DNA of 64,000 nucleotides from Psychrobacillus sp. FSL K6-2836. GTDB taxonomy: Bacteria; Bacillota; Bacilli; Bacillales_A; Planococcaceae. The notes under the pieces are model-generated. The model did no database searches. It saw only the letters and a list, made by a program, of their open reading frames with translations, and was not told the DNA's origin. This document shows, piece after piece, positions 52,930 through 62,767 of this stretch (the stretch's first letter is position 1; each line of letters begins with the position of its first letter). The stretch covers positions 620,001 to 684,000 of the forward strand of contig NZ_JBBOOM010000001.1 of NCBI RefSeq assembly GCF_038003085.1, written 5' to 3'. Made by a program: the position numbers and the translations under genes.

Positions 52930-53259
52930 CTAATCCCATTCTTTTAATTGATTAATGAGTTGAATCAGTTCTTTTTCGGATGATTCATCTTTTACAAGAG
53001 ATAGCAGTTGTTCCACTGTTTCTTGTCTACGTTGAAATTTAGAAAACAGACTAAGTTTTTCCTCATACTCTTCTAACATAGCTTCAGTTCGACGAATATT
53101 GTCATATACTGCCTGCCTAGAAATAGTATACTCTTCCGCAATTTCTCCAAGGGATAAATCATCTAAATAATAAAGTTGCATATAGCTTCTTTGTTTATCT
53201 GTTAATAATGCCTGGTAAAAATCGAAGAGAAAATTCATTCGAGTTGTTTTTTCAATCAT
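52930..53259 (-). CDS. ylxM: SRP-associated helix-turn-helix protein YlxM
   Basis: Sigma-70 region 4-like protein conserved upstream of ffh; binds SRP components in Gram-positive bacteria. 109 residues from ATG 53259 (GGAG spaced 8 nt): [50 protein letters not shown] is the family core. An ATG two codons earlier is also possible. Confidence 0.95.
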   Translation of the reverse strand: MIEKTTRMNFLFDFYQALLTDKQRSYMQLYYLDDLSLGEIAEEYTISRQAVYDNIRRTEAMLEEYEEKLSLFSKFQRRQETVEQLLSLVKDESSEKELIQLINQLKEWD

Positions 53260-53346
53260 TCCCATCTCTCCTTACCATCAATTACGCCTAAACATAATCA
53301 TATCATACTATATTTTAGTTAGAGAAGAGGTGTCTGTCAAGTAAAA

Positions 53347-54375
53347 TTACTTGTCTGTCTCTATTTCTTTCTCTTCCTCTAAATCTAATCCTTCAGCAAA
53401 CAGTCCGTATACATACTTCTCAGCATCAAATGGCTGTAAATCATCCATCTGTTCTCCAAGACCCACAAATTTAACGGGAATATGAAGTTTATTGCGTATT
53501 GCAAGCACGATACCACCTTTTGCAGTACCGTCAAGCTTTGTTAAAACAATTCCAGTTACATTTGTTACTTCTTTAAATGTTTGTGCTTGAACAAGCGCAT
53601 TTTGCCCAGTAGTAGCATCTAGAGCAAGTAGCACTTCATGCGGAGCGTTAGGTATTTCACGTGAAATTACACGATGAATTTTTTCAAGCTCATTCATTAA
53701 GTTTACTTTGTTTTGCAATCTACCTGCAGTATCACAGATTAACACATCGACGCCACGAGATTTAGCGGCTCTTACAGCGTCATACATAACTGCTGCAGGA
53801 TCGGAGCCTTCAGACTGCTTTATAACTTCGACTCCTACTCTATCTCCCCATACTTGAAGCTGTTCGATTGCACCAGCACGGAAAGTATCTCCCGCTGCAA
53901 GCATAACGTTTTTCCCTTCCCCTTTTAAACGATGGGCAAGTTTTCCGATAGTTGTTGTTTTACCAACACCATTTACTCCGACAAACAAAATAACAGACAA
54001 TCCACTTTCTTCTAGTTGAAGTTCCGTTATATCGTCTTCACCAGCATTATAAATTTCCACTAATTTTTCAGAAATAACCGATTGAATTCCGGAAGTATCT
54101 TTAATATTTTTGCGCTGAACTTCGAACCGCAAAGAATCCATCAATTCTGTAACTGTTTCGAAACCTACATCTGCTTGAAGTAAAATTTCCTCCAGTTCCT
54201 CAAAAAAGTCTTCGTCCACTTTACGATATTTGGCAACTAAATCATTGACTTTTGAGGTAAATTGGTTTCTTGTCTTGGAAAGACCTTCCTTGAACTTATT
54301 CGTAATTGACACTGTTTTTTCCGCTTCTGGCGTAGAACCTAACATTTTCTCTTTGAATTTTTTAAAAAAGCTCAT
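53347..54375 (-). CDS. ftsY: SRP receptor FtsY
   Basis: Membrane-docking GTPase partner of Ffh. 342 residues: short basic/charged N-terminal region instead of a long acidic A domain, N domain (about 35-115), G1 GVNGVGKTTT from 133, DTAGRLQN, TKLDGTAKGG. ATG at 54375 with AAAAGGAGT. 13 nt after smc, in the order rnc-smc-ftsY typical of Firmicutes. Confidence 0.98.
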   Translation of the reverse strand: MSFFKKFKEKMLGSTPEAEKTVSITNKFKEGLSKTRNQFTSKVNDLVAKYRKVDEDFFEELEEILLQADVGFETVTELMDSLRFEVQRKNIKDTSGIQSVISEKLVEIYNAGEDDITELQLEESGLSVILFVGVNGVGKTTTIGKLAHRLKGEGKNVMLAAGDTFRAGAIEQLQVWGDRVGVEVIKQSEGSDPAAVMYDAVRAAKSRGVDVLICDTAGRLQNKVNLMNELEKIHRVISREIPNAPHEVLLALDATTGQNALVQAQTFKEVTNVTGIVLTKLDGTAKGGIVLAIRNKLHIPVKFVGLGEQMDDLQPFDAEKYVYGLFAEGLDLEEEKEIETDK

Positions 54376-54388
54376 ATATAAACTCCTT

Positions 54389-57300
54389 TTAAGTTACTAG
54401 TTCCGCTTCTAATTTAACAGAAACTAATTTAGATATACCAGATTCCTGCATTGTAATACCATACAGGACATCTGCACCCTCCATTGTACCCTTACGATGT
54501 GTAATAACGATAAACTGCGTATCATGACTGAATTTCTTTAAATAGTCGCTATAACGAGTTACGTTTGCCTCATCCAGCGCTGCTTCCACTTCATCCAAAA
54601 TACAAAATGGAACTGGGCGTGTACGTAAGATAGAGAATAGTAACGCAATGGCTGTAAGTGCACGTTCCCCACCAGATAATAAAGAAAGATTTTGTAGTTT
54701 TTTTCCTGGAGGTTGAGCCAATATATCAATACCCGTATCAAGTAATGAAGTAGGATCTGTTAATACTAAATCTGCCTGACCACCACCAAATAATTCTCGG
54801 AATACCACTTTAAAATGTCGCTGAATTTCATTGAAGGTTGTTTCAAAACGAATTGTCATCTCTTCATCCATTTCTTTAATAACCTCATGTAATGTTTCTT
54901 GCGCAGATAATAGATCTTCTCTTTGTTCCGTCAAGAATGAATGACGTTCATTTACTTGTTCATATTCCTGAATGGAACTAATATTTATCGGCCCTAATTC
55001 CTCAATAGAGCGTTTCAATAATTTAACCTTTTTACGGGCTAGATCTTCTTCCATCTCAAATGGATAATCCCGCTCAGCTTCTAGCAATGTCATTTCATAT
55101 GTTTCTTCTAGATGATTTTGTAATGTTTTCATTTCTACTTCTATTTTACTTTGTTTTATATCTAATGTTCGTTCTTCCGTAAGCTGTATATTAGCTTGTT
55201 GTTGCAGTTGCTTCAATGTAATTTCAGCTTGTGAAATTGTTTGCGCAAGTTCTGTTCTCTTCGTTTTACCTGTTTGAATTTGGACAACCAAATGTTCTTT
55301 TTTCAGTTTATGTTGATCTATTAGTTTCATCAATTCTTCAGGAGATGTTCCACCCTGGTCATCATTTTCATACCAGGCGATTTCCCTCTGCAAGGTTGCC
55401 ACTTTTTGCATACTCGTCACGTTAGTTTGATCCAAAAGAACATTCTCCTTCTCTAATTGAGAAATTTGTTCATTGACCACCGCGATCTGAGATAGTAATT
55501 CACCTAATTCATTTTGGAATTTATCTTTTTCCTGTAGAGATTGTTGTTTCAATGTTTGCAATTCGTCGATTGTTTTTTGAATAGAAGTCAATGATTTGTT
55601 AATCTCTGCACTTCTGAAAGCAGTTTGTTCTTTTTTTCGAACTAAGCCTTCATGTAGATGATTTTTTTCTGTTTTTTCTTCATCATATTCCAATAACTGA
55701 CTCGTCAATCTAGAAATTATTGCTGCACATTCTCTAGATTCTGAGAGCAGTTTGTGCTCTAGTTCTCTTAGTTGTTCTCCAGAAAGTCGAGTTTCTTCAA
55801 GATCTTTTTTCAATTCTTGTACTTCTTGCTTTCTTTTAGAAACAGAAACTTCCGCTTCCAATACGGATTTTTCTAATTCCACCAATTTAATATTTAGTTG
55901 TTCTAGCTCTGCTTTACGTGTAAATAAAGAAGATTGTTGTTTAACAGAACCCCCTGTTAAAGAACCTCCTGCATTTACTACATCTCCGTCTAAAGTAACG
56001 AAACGGAATTTATATTGCAGACGGGCAGCCATTTCATTGGCTCCTTTTAAATCTTTGGCAACAATAATATTACCAAGTAGATTTTCTACAATAATTTGAT
56101 AACCATCTAAATAATTTACAAGTTTATCCGCTGTATCTACGAAAGATGGATGTTCCTTGATAGAATTTAATGTGAATTCGTTAACTTTACGAGATTTCAT
56201 AACCTGCAGAGGTAGGAATGTTGCACGACCCACTCTTTTTTTCTTTAACCAATCTATGGCAATCCTTGCATCCTGGCTACTATCCGTAATTATATGCTGA
56301 GATTGAGGTCCAATAGCGGTATCAATTGCCGTCATGTAAGATTCCGGTATTTGTATCAACTCGGCAACTGCTCCGTGGATTCCTTTTAGTTCCTTTTTAT
56401 CTCGCGCAATAAGAACCTCTTTAACTCCTTGGAAAAACCCTGAGAACTCAGACTCTAGCTCTTCCAATGAATCTCTTCTTGCTTGCATTTGATGTTTCAT
56501 TTGATAGGCTTTTTGAAGCATTGTTTGCTGCTCTTCAAATGAGCCTTCCATACGTTCTGAAACTTCTCGTTTGTTTTTATAATCTGTAAGTTTTTGTTGT
56601 AACTCCTTTTGACAATTCGCCAATAATGGATCTAGTTCATTCTTGCGTATCGTTAGTTTTTCTAATTCATCTTTGATTTCCTGATAATCTGCAATCATTT
56701 TTTCAGAAGAAACTAATTCAAAGTGAAGTTGCTGCTCCATATGCTTCATTTCGTTTTTCATCGTCGCTTCTTCATTTAACAAATCGATATACGCACTTTT
56801 CAAATCTTCAATTTCTTCTTCCATTTCAGAAGCCGATTTACTTAACACATGATCAATTTGGACTTTCTTAGCACGAAGTTCTTTGAGTTGAGCTAGTTTT
56901 TCTGATTTGGCTAGGCTATTAGTTTTCAATTGCTCTACTAGTGTTTGGACTTTATGTCGCTCTTCCTCTAGCGCTTTTTTTAGTTGCGATATTTGCTGAC
57001 TAGCATTTTGCTGTTTCTCTGCCAAAAGCAGTTTTCTGCCTTCTAATCGTTCTAGTTCAGAACTTGACTCAACTAGTTCGCTTTGCTCTGTATCTAACTT
57101 TTCATCGATATCAGACATTACTTTTCTATGTTGTTGAATATTTTTTTCCAATTCATCAATTTGTAATAGCAAAGACTGTTTGATTTGTTGAAGTTCTTCT
57201 AGTTTTTTTTGTAACTCTATATTTTCTTGAACAAATAGTCTTAGATCATGGGCAATTACTGCAATTTCAATATCCTTAAGTTCCGCTGACATCATTAAAT

Positions 57301-57943
57301 AATCGGACGCCAAAGAAGACTGGATTTGCAAAGGCTCCATACGACCATCTAATTCATGCAATATATCAAGCACACGGTTTAGGTTGTCATCTGTTTCTAT
57401 CAGCTTGAATTCAGCTTTCTTTTTACGTTGCTTATACCTGAGGACACCCGCAGTTTCTTCAAAAATTGTACGACGATCCTCTGGTCGACTATTTAATATT
57501 TCATCTACTCGTCCTTGAGAAATAATAGAAAAAGCTTCTTTTCCAAGTCCCGAATCCATAAATAAATCGGTAATATCCTTTAGTCTACATGTTTGTTTGT
57601 TTAACAGATATTCGCTGTCTCCCGAACGAAATACTCTTCTAGTCACACTAATTTCCGCAAAATCAAGAGCAACTCGTTGATCTGCGTTATCTAATACCAA
57701 GGTCACTTCCGCAAAGTTCAAGGCTTTTCTAGAATCACTTCCAGCAAAAATGACATCTTCCATTTTTGCACCTCGTAGGGATTTAGCAGATTGCTCACCT
57801 AGCACCCATCTAATTGCGTCTGTAACATTACTTTTTCCACTACCATTTGGTCCTACTACTGCAGTTACTCCAGGAACAAAATCAATTCCTATTCGGTCTG
57901 CAAATGACTTAAATCCAACTATTTCTAATCTTTTAAGGAACAA
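54389..57943 (-). CDS. smc: Chromosome condensation protein SMC
   Basis: Core of the SMC-ScpAB condensin. 1184 residues: Walker A GPNGSGKS at 31-38, long coiled coils (about 165-500 and 680-1010), hinge (about 510-665) with GVKEVLIARD and GGSLTGGS, C-terminal ABC signature LSGGERALTAIALLFSI and Walker B FCILDEVEAALDEANV. Starts at TTG 57943 (GGGGG spaced 8 nt); the N-terminus MFLKRLEIVGFKSFAD is canonical. 3 nt after rnc. Confidence 0.98.
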   Translation of the reverse strand: MFLKRLEIVGFKSFADRIGIDFVPGVTAVVGPNGSGKSNVTDAIRWVLGEQSAKSLRGAKMEDVIFAGSDSRKALNFAEVTLVLDNADQRVALDFAEISVTRRVFRSGDSEYLLNKQTCRLKDITDLFMDSGLGKEAFSIISQGRVDEILNSRPEDRRTIFEETAGVLRYKQRKKKAEFKLIETDDNLNRVLDILHELDGRMEPLQIQSSLASDYLMMSAELKDIEIAVIAHDLRLFVQENIELQKKLEELQQIKQSLLLQIDELEKNIQQHRKVMSDIDEKLDTEQSELVESSSELERLEGRKLLLAEKQQNASQQISQLKKALEEERHKVQTLVEQLKTNSLAKSEKLAQLKELRAKKVQIDHVLSKSASEMEEEIEDLKSAYIDLLNEEATMKNEMKHMEQQLHFELVSSEKMIADYQEIKDELEKLTIRKNELDPLLANCQKELQQKLTDYKNKREVSERMEGSFEEQQTMLQKAYQMKHQMQARRDSLEELESEFSGFFQGVKEVLIARDKKELKGIHGAVAELIQIPESYMTAIDTAIGPQSQHIITDSSQDARIAIDWLKKKRVGRATFLPLQVMKSRKVNEFTLNSIKEHPSFVDTADKLVNYLDGYQIIVENLLGNIIVAKDLKGANEMAARLQYKFRFVTLDGDVVNAGGSLTGGSVKQQSSLFTRKAELEQLNIKLVELEKSVLEAEVSVSKRKQEVQELKKDLEETRLSGEQLRELEHKLLSESRECAAIISRLTSQLLEYDEEKTEKNHLHEGLVRKKEQTAFRSAEINKSLTSIQKTIDELQTLKQQSLQEKDKFQNELGELLSQIAVVNEQISQLEKENVLLDQTNVTSMQKVATLQREIAWYENDDQGGTSPEELMKLIDQHKLKKEHLVVQIQTGKTKRTELAQTISQAEITLKQLQQQANIQLTEERTLDIKQSKIEVEMKTLQNHLEETYEMTLLEAERDYPFEMEEDLARKKVKLLKRSIEELGPINISSIQEYEQVNERHSFLTEQREDLLSAQETLHEVIKEMDEEMTIRFETTFNEIQRHFKVVFRELFGGGQADLVLTDPTSLLDTGIDILAQPPGKKLQNLSLLSGGERALTAIALLFSILRTRPVPFCILDEVEAALDEANVTRYSDYLKKFSHDTQFIVITHRKGTMEGADVLYGITMQESGISKLVSVKLEAELVT

Positions 57944-57946
57944 TGA

Positions 57947-58705
57947 TTATTCCCCCTGTTCTGAATCCCGCAAATAGAGTATAGCAAGTCTTGCAGCTTG
58001 TTGTTCTGCCTCTTTTTTGGAACGACCGTTTCCGATACCCAGTTCTTTAGTGTTTAAAATAACTCGAGAAACAAAAGTTCGATTATGAGCCGGACCTTTT
58101 TCCTCTACAATTTCATAGCTTAACGTACCATTATTTTGTTGCTGAATAATTTCTTGTAATTGACTTTTATAATCCATCACATGCGAAAAAGCACCGAGTT
58201 CAATTTTAGGGAAAACAACTTTTTCTAAAAACACTATAACTGTTTCTAATCCCTGATCTAAGTATAAAGCACCGATAAATGCTTCAAAAACGTCAGCTAG
58301 AAGCGCTGGTCTTTCACGACCACCCGTTAGTTCCTCCCCTTTTCCTAACAATACATATTTGCCAAAGTTTAACTCATTTGCAAATAAGACAAGTGAAGGC
58401 TCACAAACGATTGCTGCTCGAAGTTTAGTTAACTCACCTTCACTCATACCTGTATACTGTTGAAATAAATATTGAGAAACAGACAATTCCAATACTGCGT
58501 CTCCAAGGAACTCTAAACGTTCGTTATCGGTAAAAAATTTCCGTCGATGCTCATTCACATAAGATGAATGGGTAAAGGCTTGATACAATAATGTTGCGTT
58601 TTGAAACCTAATCTGAAAATGCTCCTGAAACTGTTCAAATTGTTCTTTTACAGTTTCTGAAAAAATGGCCTTGCGTGTACTATTTTTTTTATGATTTACT
58701 TTCAT
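57947..58705 (-). CDS. rnc: Ribonuclease III
   Basis: Double-strand-specific endoribonuclease for rRNA and other RNA processing. 252 residues: endonuclease domain with signature [13 protein letters not shown] at 61-73 and [15 protein letters not shown], dsRNA-binding domain (about 178-248) with [14 protein letters not shown] at 58705 with AGAAAGG. Hairpin-forming repeats between it and acpP would be natural RNase III targets if transcribed. Confidence 0.98.
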   Translation of the reverse strand: MKVNHKKNSTRKAIFSETVKEQFEQFQEHFQIRFQNATLLYQAFTHSSYVNEHRRKFFTDNERLEFLGDAVLELSVSQYLFQQYTGMSEGELTKLRAAIVCEPSLVLFANELNFGKYVLLGKGEELTGGRERPALLADVFEAFIGALYLDQGLETVIVFLEKVVFPKIELGAFSHVMDYKSQLQEIIQQQNNGTLSYEIVEEKGPAHNRTFVSRVILNTKELGIGNGRSKKEAEQQAARLAILYLRDSEQGE

Positions 58706-58774
58706 GAATTATCTGCCTTTCTCACTTATCATATGTCCTTCTAAGTTTACCCGTTTCTAAACTAATGTGCAAAA

Positions 58775-58824
58775 AGAAATAGAGACGTTCTATACTATTC
58801 GCACGGAATAAGTAGAACGTCTCT
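58775..58824 (-). terminator. acpP terminator
   Basis: 12-bp stem AGAGACGTTCTA/TAGAACGTCTCT with further inner pairing TATTC/GAATA; followed by ATTTC and T5 on the minus strand. Confidence 0.85.
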
Positions 58825-58857
58825 GCTACTATTAGATTTTATGTAGCTTTCTTGCTA

Positions 58858-58976
58858 AAAGCGCAAGTGCCTATGTTAGCCCTGAAAAGCGCTAGAAGGA
58901 TTTCGCTTAAAGGCGCTCTTTACCTATATCGAAAGCCTGAAGCAACTCGAAGGGCTAGGCACTGGAGTCTGGACAA
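58858..58976 (-). repeat. Family A hairpin repeat, inverted copy
   Basis: On the minus strand starts TTGTCCAGACTCCAG. Stems AGTGCCTA/TAGGCACT and AGCCC/GGGCT, with TTTCG/CGAAA inside. Stem sequences differ from the three copies near tsf, but the layout is the same. Confidence 0.8.
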
Positions 58977-58992
58977 TTCAGCTAAATAAAAT

Positions 58993-59229
58993 TTAACCTT
59001 GTTTGCTTTCAATATACTTAACTGCACTACCTACAGTTGAAATTTGCTCAGCATCTTCATCTGAAATTTCCATATCGAATTCATCTTCTAATTCCATTAC
59101 TAATTCTACTACATCTAGAGAATCAGCACCTAAATCTTCACGAAAAGATGCTTCTAATTTCACTTCGCTCTCATCTACTCCTAGACGATCAATGATTACT
59201 TTAGTTACGCGTTCTAAAACAGTTGACAC
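58993..59229 (-). CDS. acpP: Acyl carrier protein
   Basis: Carrier of growing fatty acids. 78 residues from GTG 59229, spaced 8 nt from GGGGAGG; the open frame's first GTG (59238) lies within that site. Phosphopantetheine attachment at Ser37 in [19 protein letters not shown]. Last gene of the fapR-plsX-fabD-fabG-acpP operon, with an extra promoter candidate in its 180-nt upstream gap, in line with its need for high expression. Confidence 0.98.
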   Translation of the reverse strand: MSTVLERVTKVIIDRLGVDESEVKLEASFREDLGADSLDVVELVMELEDEFDMEISDEDAEQISTVGSAVKYIESKQG

Positions 59230-59291
59230 ATTAGTCACCTCCCCTCAATGATTATACGTAAAACTACTTTCTAATGAAAGAGCAATTGCAA

Positions 59292-59320
59292 TATATACAT
59301 AAAACTGTTGAATTCTGCAA
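59292..59320 (-). promoter_or_regulatory. Candidate acpP promoter
   Basis: Minus strand TTGCAG (59315-59320), 17-nt spacer, TATATA (59292-59297). A second TATAAT lies closer to the gene (about 59249) but with no -35. Confidence 0.4.
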
Positions 59321-59412
59321 GTGAAATCAGCTTTTTAAATCTTCAAGGACCAGGAGTCTATTTGCCCGGTAGCTACATTTTTTATACTTAATCTTTAAAA
59401 TAGATTAAAGCC

Positions 59413-60159
59413 TTACATATACATTCCGCCGTTTACATGAATCGTTTGACCAGTTATATAATTTGCGTCTTCTGAGGCTAAAAATGCAACAGCCTTTGCA
59501 ATGTCCTCCGGATTTCCAAACTTAGCAAGAGGAATCTGGCTAAGCATTTGAGACTTAATATCCTCTGGAAGGGCGTCTGTCATATCTGTTGTTATAAAAC
59601 CTGGTGCAACCGAGTTCACTGTAATATTACGACTTGCGAGTTCTTTTGCGGATGATTTGGTTAAACCAATAACTCCTGCTTTAGCAGCGACATAATTGGC
59701 CTGACCTGCATTACCAGATACGCCGACAATGGAGGTAATATTTATAATTCTTCCAGCACGCTGTTTCATCATTTGTCTTGTTACAGCTTTTGTACAAAGG
59801 AAGACACCTTTTAAATTCGTATTAAGCACATCATCCCACTCTGTCTCCTTCATACGCATAAGAAGATTATCTCGAGTAATTCCTGCATTGTTTACTAAAA
59901 TATCAATGGATCCAAATTGTTCCATCGTTGCGCTTATTAGATTTTGAACATCATCGGCTTTGTCTACATTCGCTTGAATTGCAAATGCCTCTCCACCAGT
60001 TGCCTTAATTTCTTCTACAACTGCGTCTGCTCTATCTTTACTACCACTGTAGTTGACGGCAACCTTTGCTCCTTCTTTTGCTAGGTATAGAGCGATATCT
60101 CTCCCAATTCCTCGAGAAGCACCTGTTACAATTGCAGATTTCCCATCTAATTTACCCAT
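59413..60159 (-). CDS. fabG: 3-oxoacyl-ACP reductase FabG
   Basis: NADPH-dependent ketoreduction step of fatty acid synthesis. 248 residues from ATG 60159 (GGAG spaced 9 nt; the ATG three codons earlier is too close). Short-chain dehydrogenase motifs: TGASRGIG at 12-19, NNAG at 90-93, catalytic Ser143, Tyr156 and Lys160. Overlaps the fabD stop by 8 nt. Confidence 0.98.
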   Translation of the reverse strand: MGKLDGKSAIVTGASRGIGRDIALYLAKEGAKVAVNYSGSKDRADAVVEEIKATGGEAFAIQANVDKADDVQNLISATMEQFGSIDILVNNAGITRDNLLMRMKETEWDDVLNTNLKGVFLCTKAVTRQMMKQRAGRIINITSIVGVSGNAGQANYVAAKAGVIGLTKSSAKELASRNITVNSVAPGFITTDMTDALPEDIKSQMLSQIPLAKFGNPEDIAKAVAFLASEDANYITGQTIHVNGGMYM

Positions 60160-61102
60160 TTCTCGCATCTCCTAACTCTGTAATAACTTGCTGTAACGTC
60201 ACTTCATCGTATACACAATAAGTAGTTACAGAACGATCGATTTTTTTCACTAAACCACTTAATACTTTTCCTGGTCCACATTCTATAAAAATAGTCGTTC
60301 CCTGCTCAATCATCTGTTGAATTGACTCCTCCCAGCGAACTGGCGAGTATAATTGTTCAACAAGTAAATTTTTAATATGGCTAGCATCTGTAACCGGTTC
60401 AGCAGTTACATTTGAAATTACAGGTATAGAAGCTTGCTGTAATTCGATAGCTGAAATAGCAGCATCTAATTGCTGTGCTGCAGGTCTCATTAATTCGGAG
60501 TGGAATGGTCCACTAACTACTAGAGGAATTGCTCTTTTAGCACCAGCTTCTTTTGCTTTACTCGAAGCCTCTTCCACTCCAGCCGCGGTTCCAGAAATAA
60601 CAATTTGTCCTGGACAATTTAAGTTAGCTACTTGAACTGTCTCACCGGTTGCTGTAACAGCAGCTGTGACAGCTAACAATTCGTCTCTGCCTAATCCTAG
60701 TATCGCAGCCATTGCCCCTTCTCCAGCAGGCACTGCTTCGTTCATATACAAACCTCTTTGATGGACCAATAAAACAGCTTCCTCAAAACTTAGAACATTT
60801 GAAGCAACAAGTGCAGAATATTCACCTAAGCTATGACCTGCAGTGAAATGCGGAATGATTCCAGCTTGTTTTAGTTTGTATGCAACCATTGAACTCGTAG
60901 TGAGCAATGCTGGCTGTGCATTATAAGTTTTAGTAAGTTCCTCAGCAGGTCCATTTAACATAAGATTACTTAAAGAAAATCCTAATACCTCATTTGCCTG
61001 CTCATAAAAAGTAAGGCAATCTGCGTTATTCTCTACTAATTGTTGACCCATCCCTACCGATTGAGATCCTTGTCCAGGAAATATAAAAGCAATTTTAGTC
61101 AT
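60152..61102 (-). CDS. fabD: Malonyl-CoA-ACP transacylase FabD
   Basis: Loads malonyl groups onto ACP. 316 residues from ATG 61102 (GAAAGGA upstream); the frame continues 37 codons further, but that part overlaps plsX and is not conserved. GQGSQ near 10-14, catalytic Ser91 in [10 protein letters not shown], catalytic His in [10 protein letters not shown] near 200. Start overlaps plsX by 8 nt. Confidence 0.98.
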   Translation of the reverse strand: MTKIAFIFPGQGSQSVGMGQQLVENNADCLTFYEQANEVLGFSLSNLMLNGPAEELTKTYNAQPALLTTSSMVAYKLKQAGIIPHFTAGHSLGEYSALVASNVLSFEEAVLLVHQRGLYMNEAVPAGEGAMAAILGLGRDELLAVTAAVTATGETVQVANLNCPGQIVISGTAAGVEEASSKAKEAGAKRAIPLVVSGPFHSELMRPAAQQLDAAISAIELQQASIPVISNVTAEPVTDASHIKNLLVEQLYSPVRWEESIQQMIEQGTTIFIECGPGKVLSGLVKKIDRSVTTYCVYDEVTLQQVITELGDARNG

Positions 61103-62090
61103 TGGATGATTCCTTTCGTAATGTAGTTGAAATGATGTCTGCAACATTATGCTCCACCATTGTTCTAGCCTGTCTGATCGCATGATAAATTGCACGACCA
61201 TTCGAGGAACCATGTGCTTTAATAACAGGAGCCTTCAATCCGAAAAGTCCTGCACCGCCATATTCGGAGTAATCTAGTGTATTTTTTAATCCTTTAAGCT
61301 CATTTTTTACTAATAGAGCAGAAAGTTTCGTTTTAGCGGATGTATTAAAAGCTTCCTTCAATAAGGTAAATATACCTGAAGCTGTACCTTCAATCGTTTT
61401 AAGAACCATATTACCAGTAAAACCATCAGTTACAACAACGTCAGCTACTCCAGTAAGTAAATCTCTGGATTCCACATTGCCTACAAAATTAATCGGTGCG
61501 TCTTGTAACAGAGTAAATGCTGCTTTAGTTAGCTCGTTGCCTTTAATATCTTCCGTCCCAATGTTCAATAGCCCAACACGAGGTTTCGAAATACCTCGAA
61601 CTTTCTCAGCATATATACTACCCATAACCGCAAACTGCTCTAGATGCTCTGGTTTTGCATCGGCATTAGCTCCTAAATCCAGCATAACAAACCCTTTACC
61701 ATCAAGCGTAGGTAAGGTCGGTGCTAGAGCAGGACGATCCACTTGATCGATACGACCAACTATAAATAACCCCGCAGCCATTAAAGCACCAGTATTCCCT
61801 GCAGACACACACGCATCAGAATCTCCACTTTTCACGGATTCCGCCATTTTAACTAGGGAGGAGTTTTTCTTTCTTCTAATTGCTCGAACGGGCTCATCCG
61901 TTCCTTCAATTACTTCATCTGTATGTATAACCGTTAAACGTTCATGTTGCTTAACTAATGAAGCAAGCTTTTCCTGATCACCGTATAATTGAATTTCTAT
62001 ATCGGTGAATGCTTCTAAAGCCTCATAAACACCTTTTACGATTTCATGAGGTGCATTGTCGCCGCCCATTGCATCTATTGAAATTTTCAT
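61095..62090 (-). CDS. plsX: Phosphate acyltransferase PlsX
   Basis: Converts acyl-ACP to acyl-phosphate, first step of phospholipid synthesis with PlsY. 331 residues from ATG 62090 (AAAAGGTG spaced 6 nt); GTG 62099 is an alternative inside that site. [46 protein letters not shown] and [21 protein letters not shown] are family hallmarks. Membrane-associated. Confidence 0.98.
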   Translation of the reverse strand: MKISIDAMGGDNAPHEIVKGVYEALEAFTDIEIQLYGDQEKLASLVKQHERLTVIHTDEVIEGTDEPVRAIRRKKNSSLVKMAESVKSGDSDACVSAGNTGALMAAGLFIVGRIDQVDRPALAPTLPTLDGKGFVMLDLGANADAKPEHLEQFAVMGSIYAEKVRGISKPRVGLLNIGTEDIKGNELTKAAFTLLQDAPINFVGNVESRDLLTGVADVVVTDGFTGNMVLKTIEGTASGIFTLLKEAFNTSAKTKLSALLVKNELKGLKNTLDYSEYGGAGLFGLKAPVIKAHGSSNGRAIYHAIRQARTMVEHNVADIISTTLRKESSND

Positions 62091-62104
62091 TTTAATCACC
62101 TTTT

Positions 62105-62671
62105 TTATGACATCGTTACTCTGTACATGCTAAATTGACCAACGAAAACCGTCTCATTTCCAACTTTGCTAGTCACTTCTATTAACGTACTATTCTTTTG
62201 TGTATCACTGTTTGTTACAACCGCTTTTGCAATTACCCGATCTCCTGCTTTCACAGGTTTGACAAATGTAAGGTTAGATTTTCGAGTAAGTGCTAAATCA
62301 TCATTAATAACCGCAACAGCCAATGAATTAGCTTGGGCAAATAAATGGTGTCCCCTCGCGATACCATTTCTAGCAAATACATGATCCTTTGTAATATCCA
62401 ATATCGAAATGGCTTGCTTATCAAGATCTATATCAATAATCTCTCCAATTACTTCATCGATTGGAAGAGATTTGACCTCTTCATCAAAGTTATGAGCAGC
62501 TACTGATTTAATACGCTCACGTAGTTCTGGAATAGATAATTCCATTCTATCCAACCGGATAGTTTGAACACTCACATGAAAATTAGATGCTAAATTTTCA
62601 TCTGTAATAAACGGATTTTTCTCTAGCGTCTCAAAAAGTAATTTCTGCCTATCCTTTTTGGAGTATTTCAT
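62105..62671 (-). CDS. fapR: Fatty acid/phospholipid regulator FapR
   Basis: Malonyl-CoA-sensing repressor of lipid synthesis genes. 188 residues: N-terminal helix-turn-helix (about 5-50; [28 protein letters not shown]), linker, hot-dog ligand domain (about 65-188) with [18 protein letters not shown], which binds malonyl-CoA. ATG at 62671 with GGTGG. The sequence just upstream carries a promoter with an operator of FapR type, so it represses itself. Confidence 0.98.
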   Translation of the reverse strand: MKYSKKDRQKLLFETLEKNPFITDENLASNFHVSVQTIRLDRMELSIPELRERIKSVAAHNFDEEVKSLPIDEVIGEIIDIDLDKQAISILDITKDHVFARNGIARGHHLFAQANSLAVAVINDDLALTRKSNLTFVKPVKAGDRVIAKAVVTNSDTQKNSTLIEVTSKVGNETVFVGQFSMYRVTMS

Positions 62672-62686
62672 TTCTTCACCACCATT

Positions 62687-62703
62687 TTAGCACTTGGTAC
62701 TAA
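62687..62703. promoter_or_regulatory. FapR operator
   Basis: Minus strand TTAGTACCAAGTGCTAA, an imperfect inverted repeat very close to the FapR box of Bacillus. It covers or directly follows the predicted transcription start. Confidence 0.85.
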
Positions 62704-62707
62704 TATC

Positions 62708-62736
62708 AGTATATAAATATTAAAAAAAGAATGCAA
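62708..62736 (-). promoter_or_regulatory. fapR operon promoter
   Basis: Minus strand TTGCAT (62731-62736), 17-nt spacer, TATACT (62708-62713). The -35 lies in the second arm of the recG terminator and the spacer begins in its T run. Confidence 0.75.
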
Positions 62737-62764
62737 GAATAGATTCAAAATCATTCTTACATTC
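62722..62764 (-). terminator. recG terminator
   Basis: 12-bp stem GAATGTAAGAAT/ATTCTTGCATTC (one G-U), T7 on the minus strand; starts 3 nt after the recG stop. Confidence 0.88.
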
Positions 62765-62767
62765 TCT

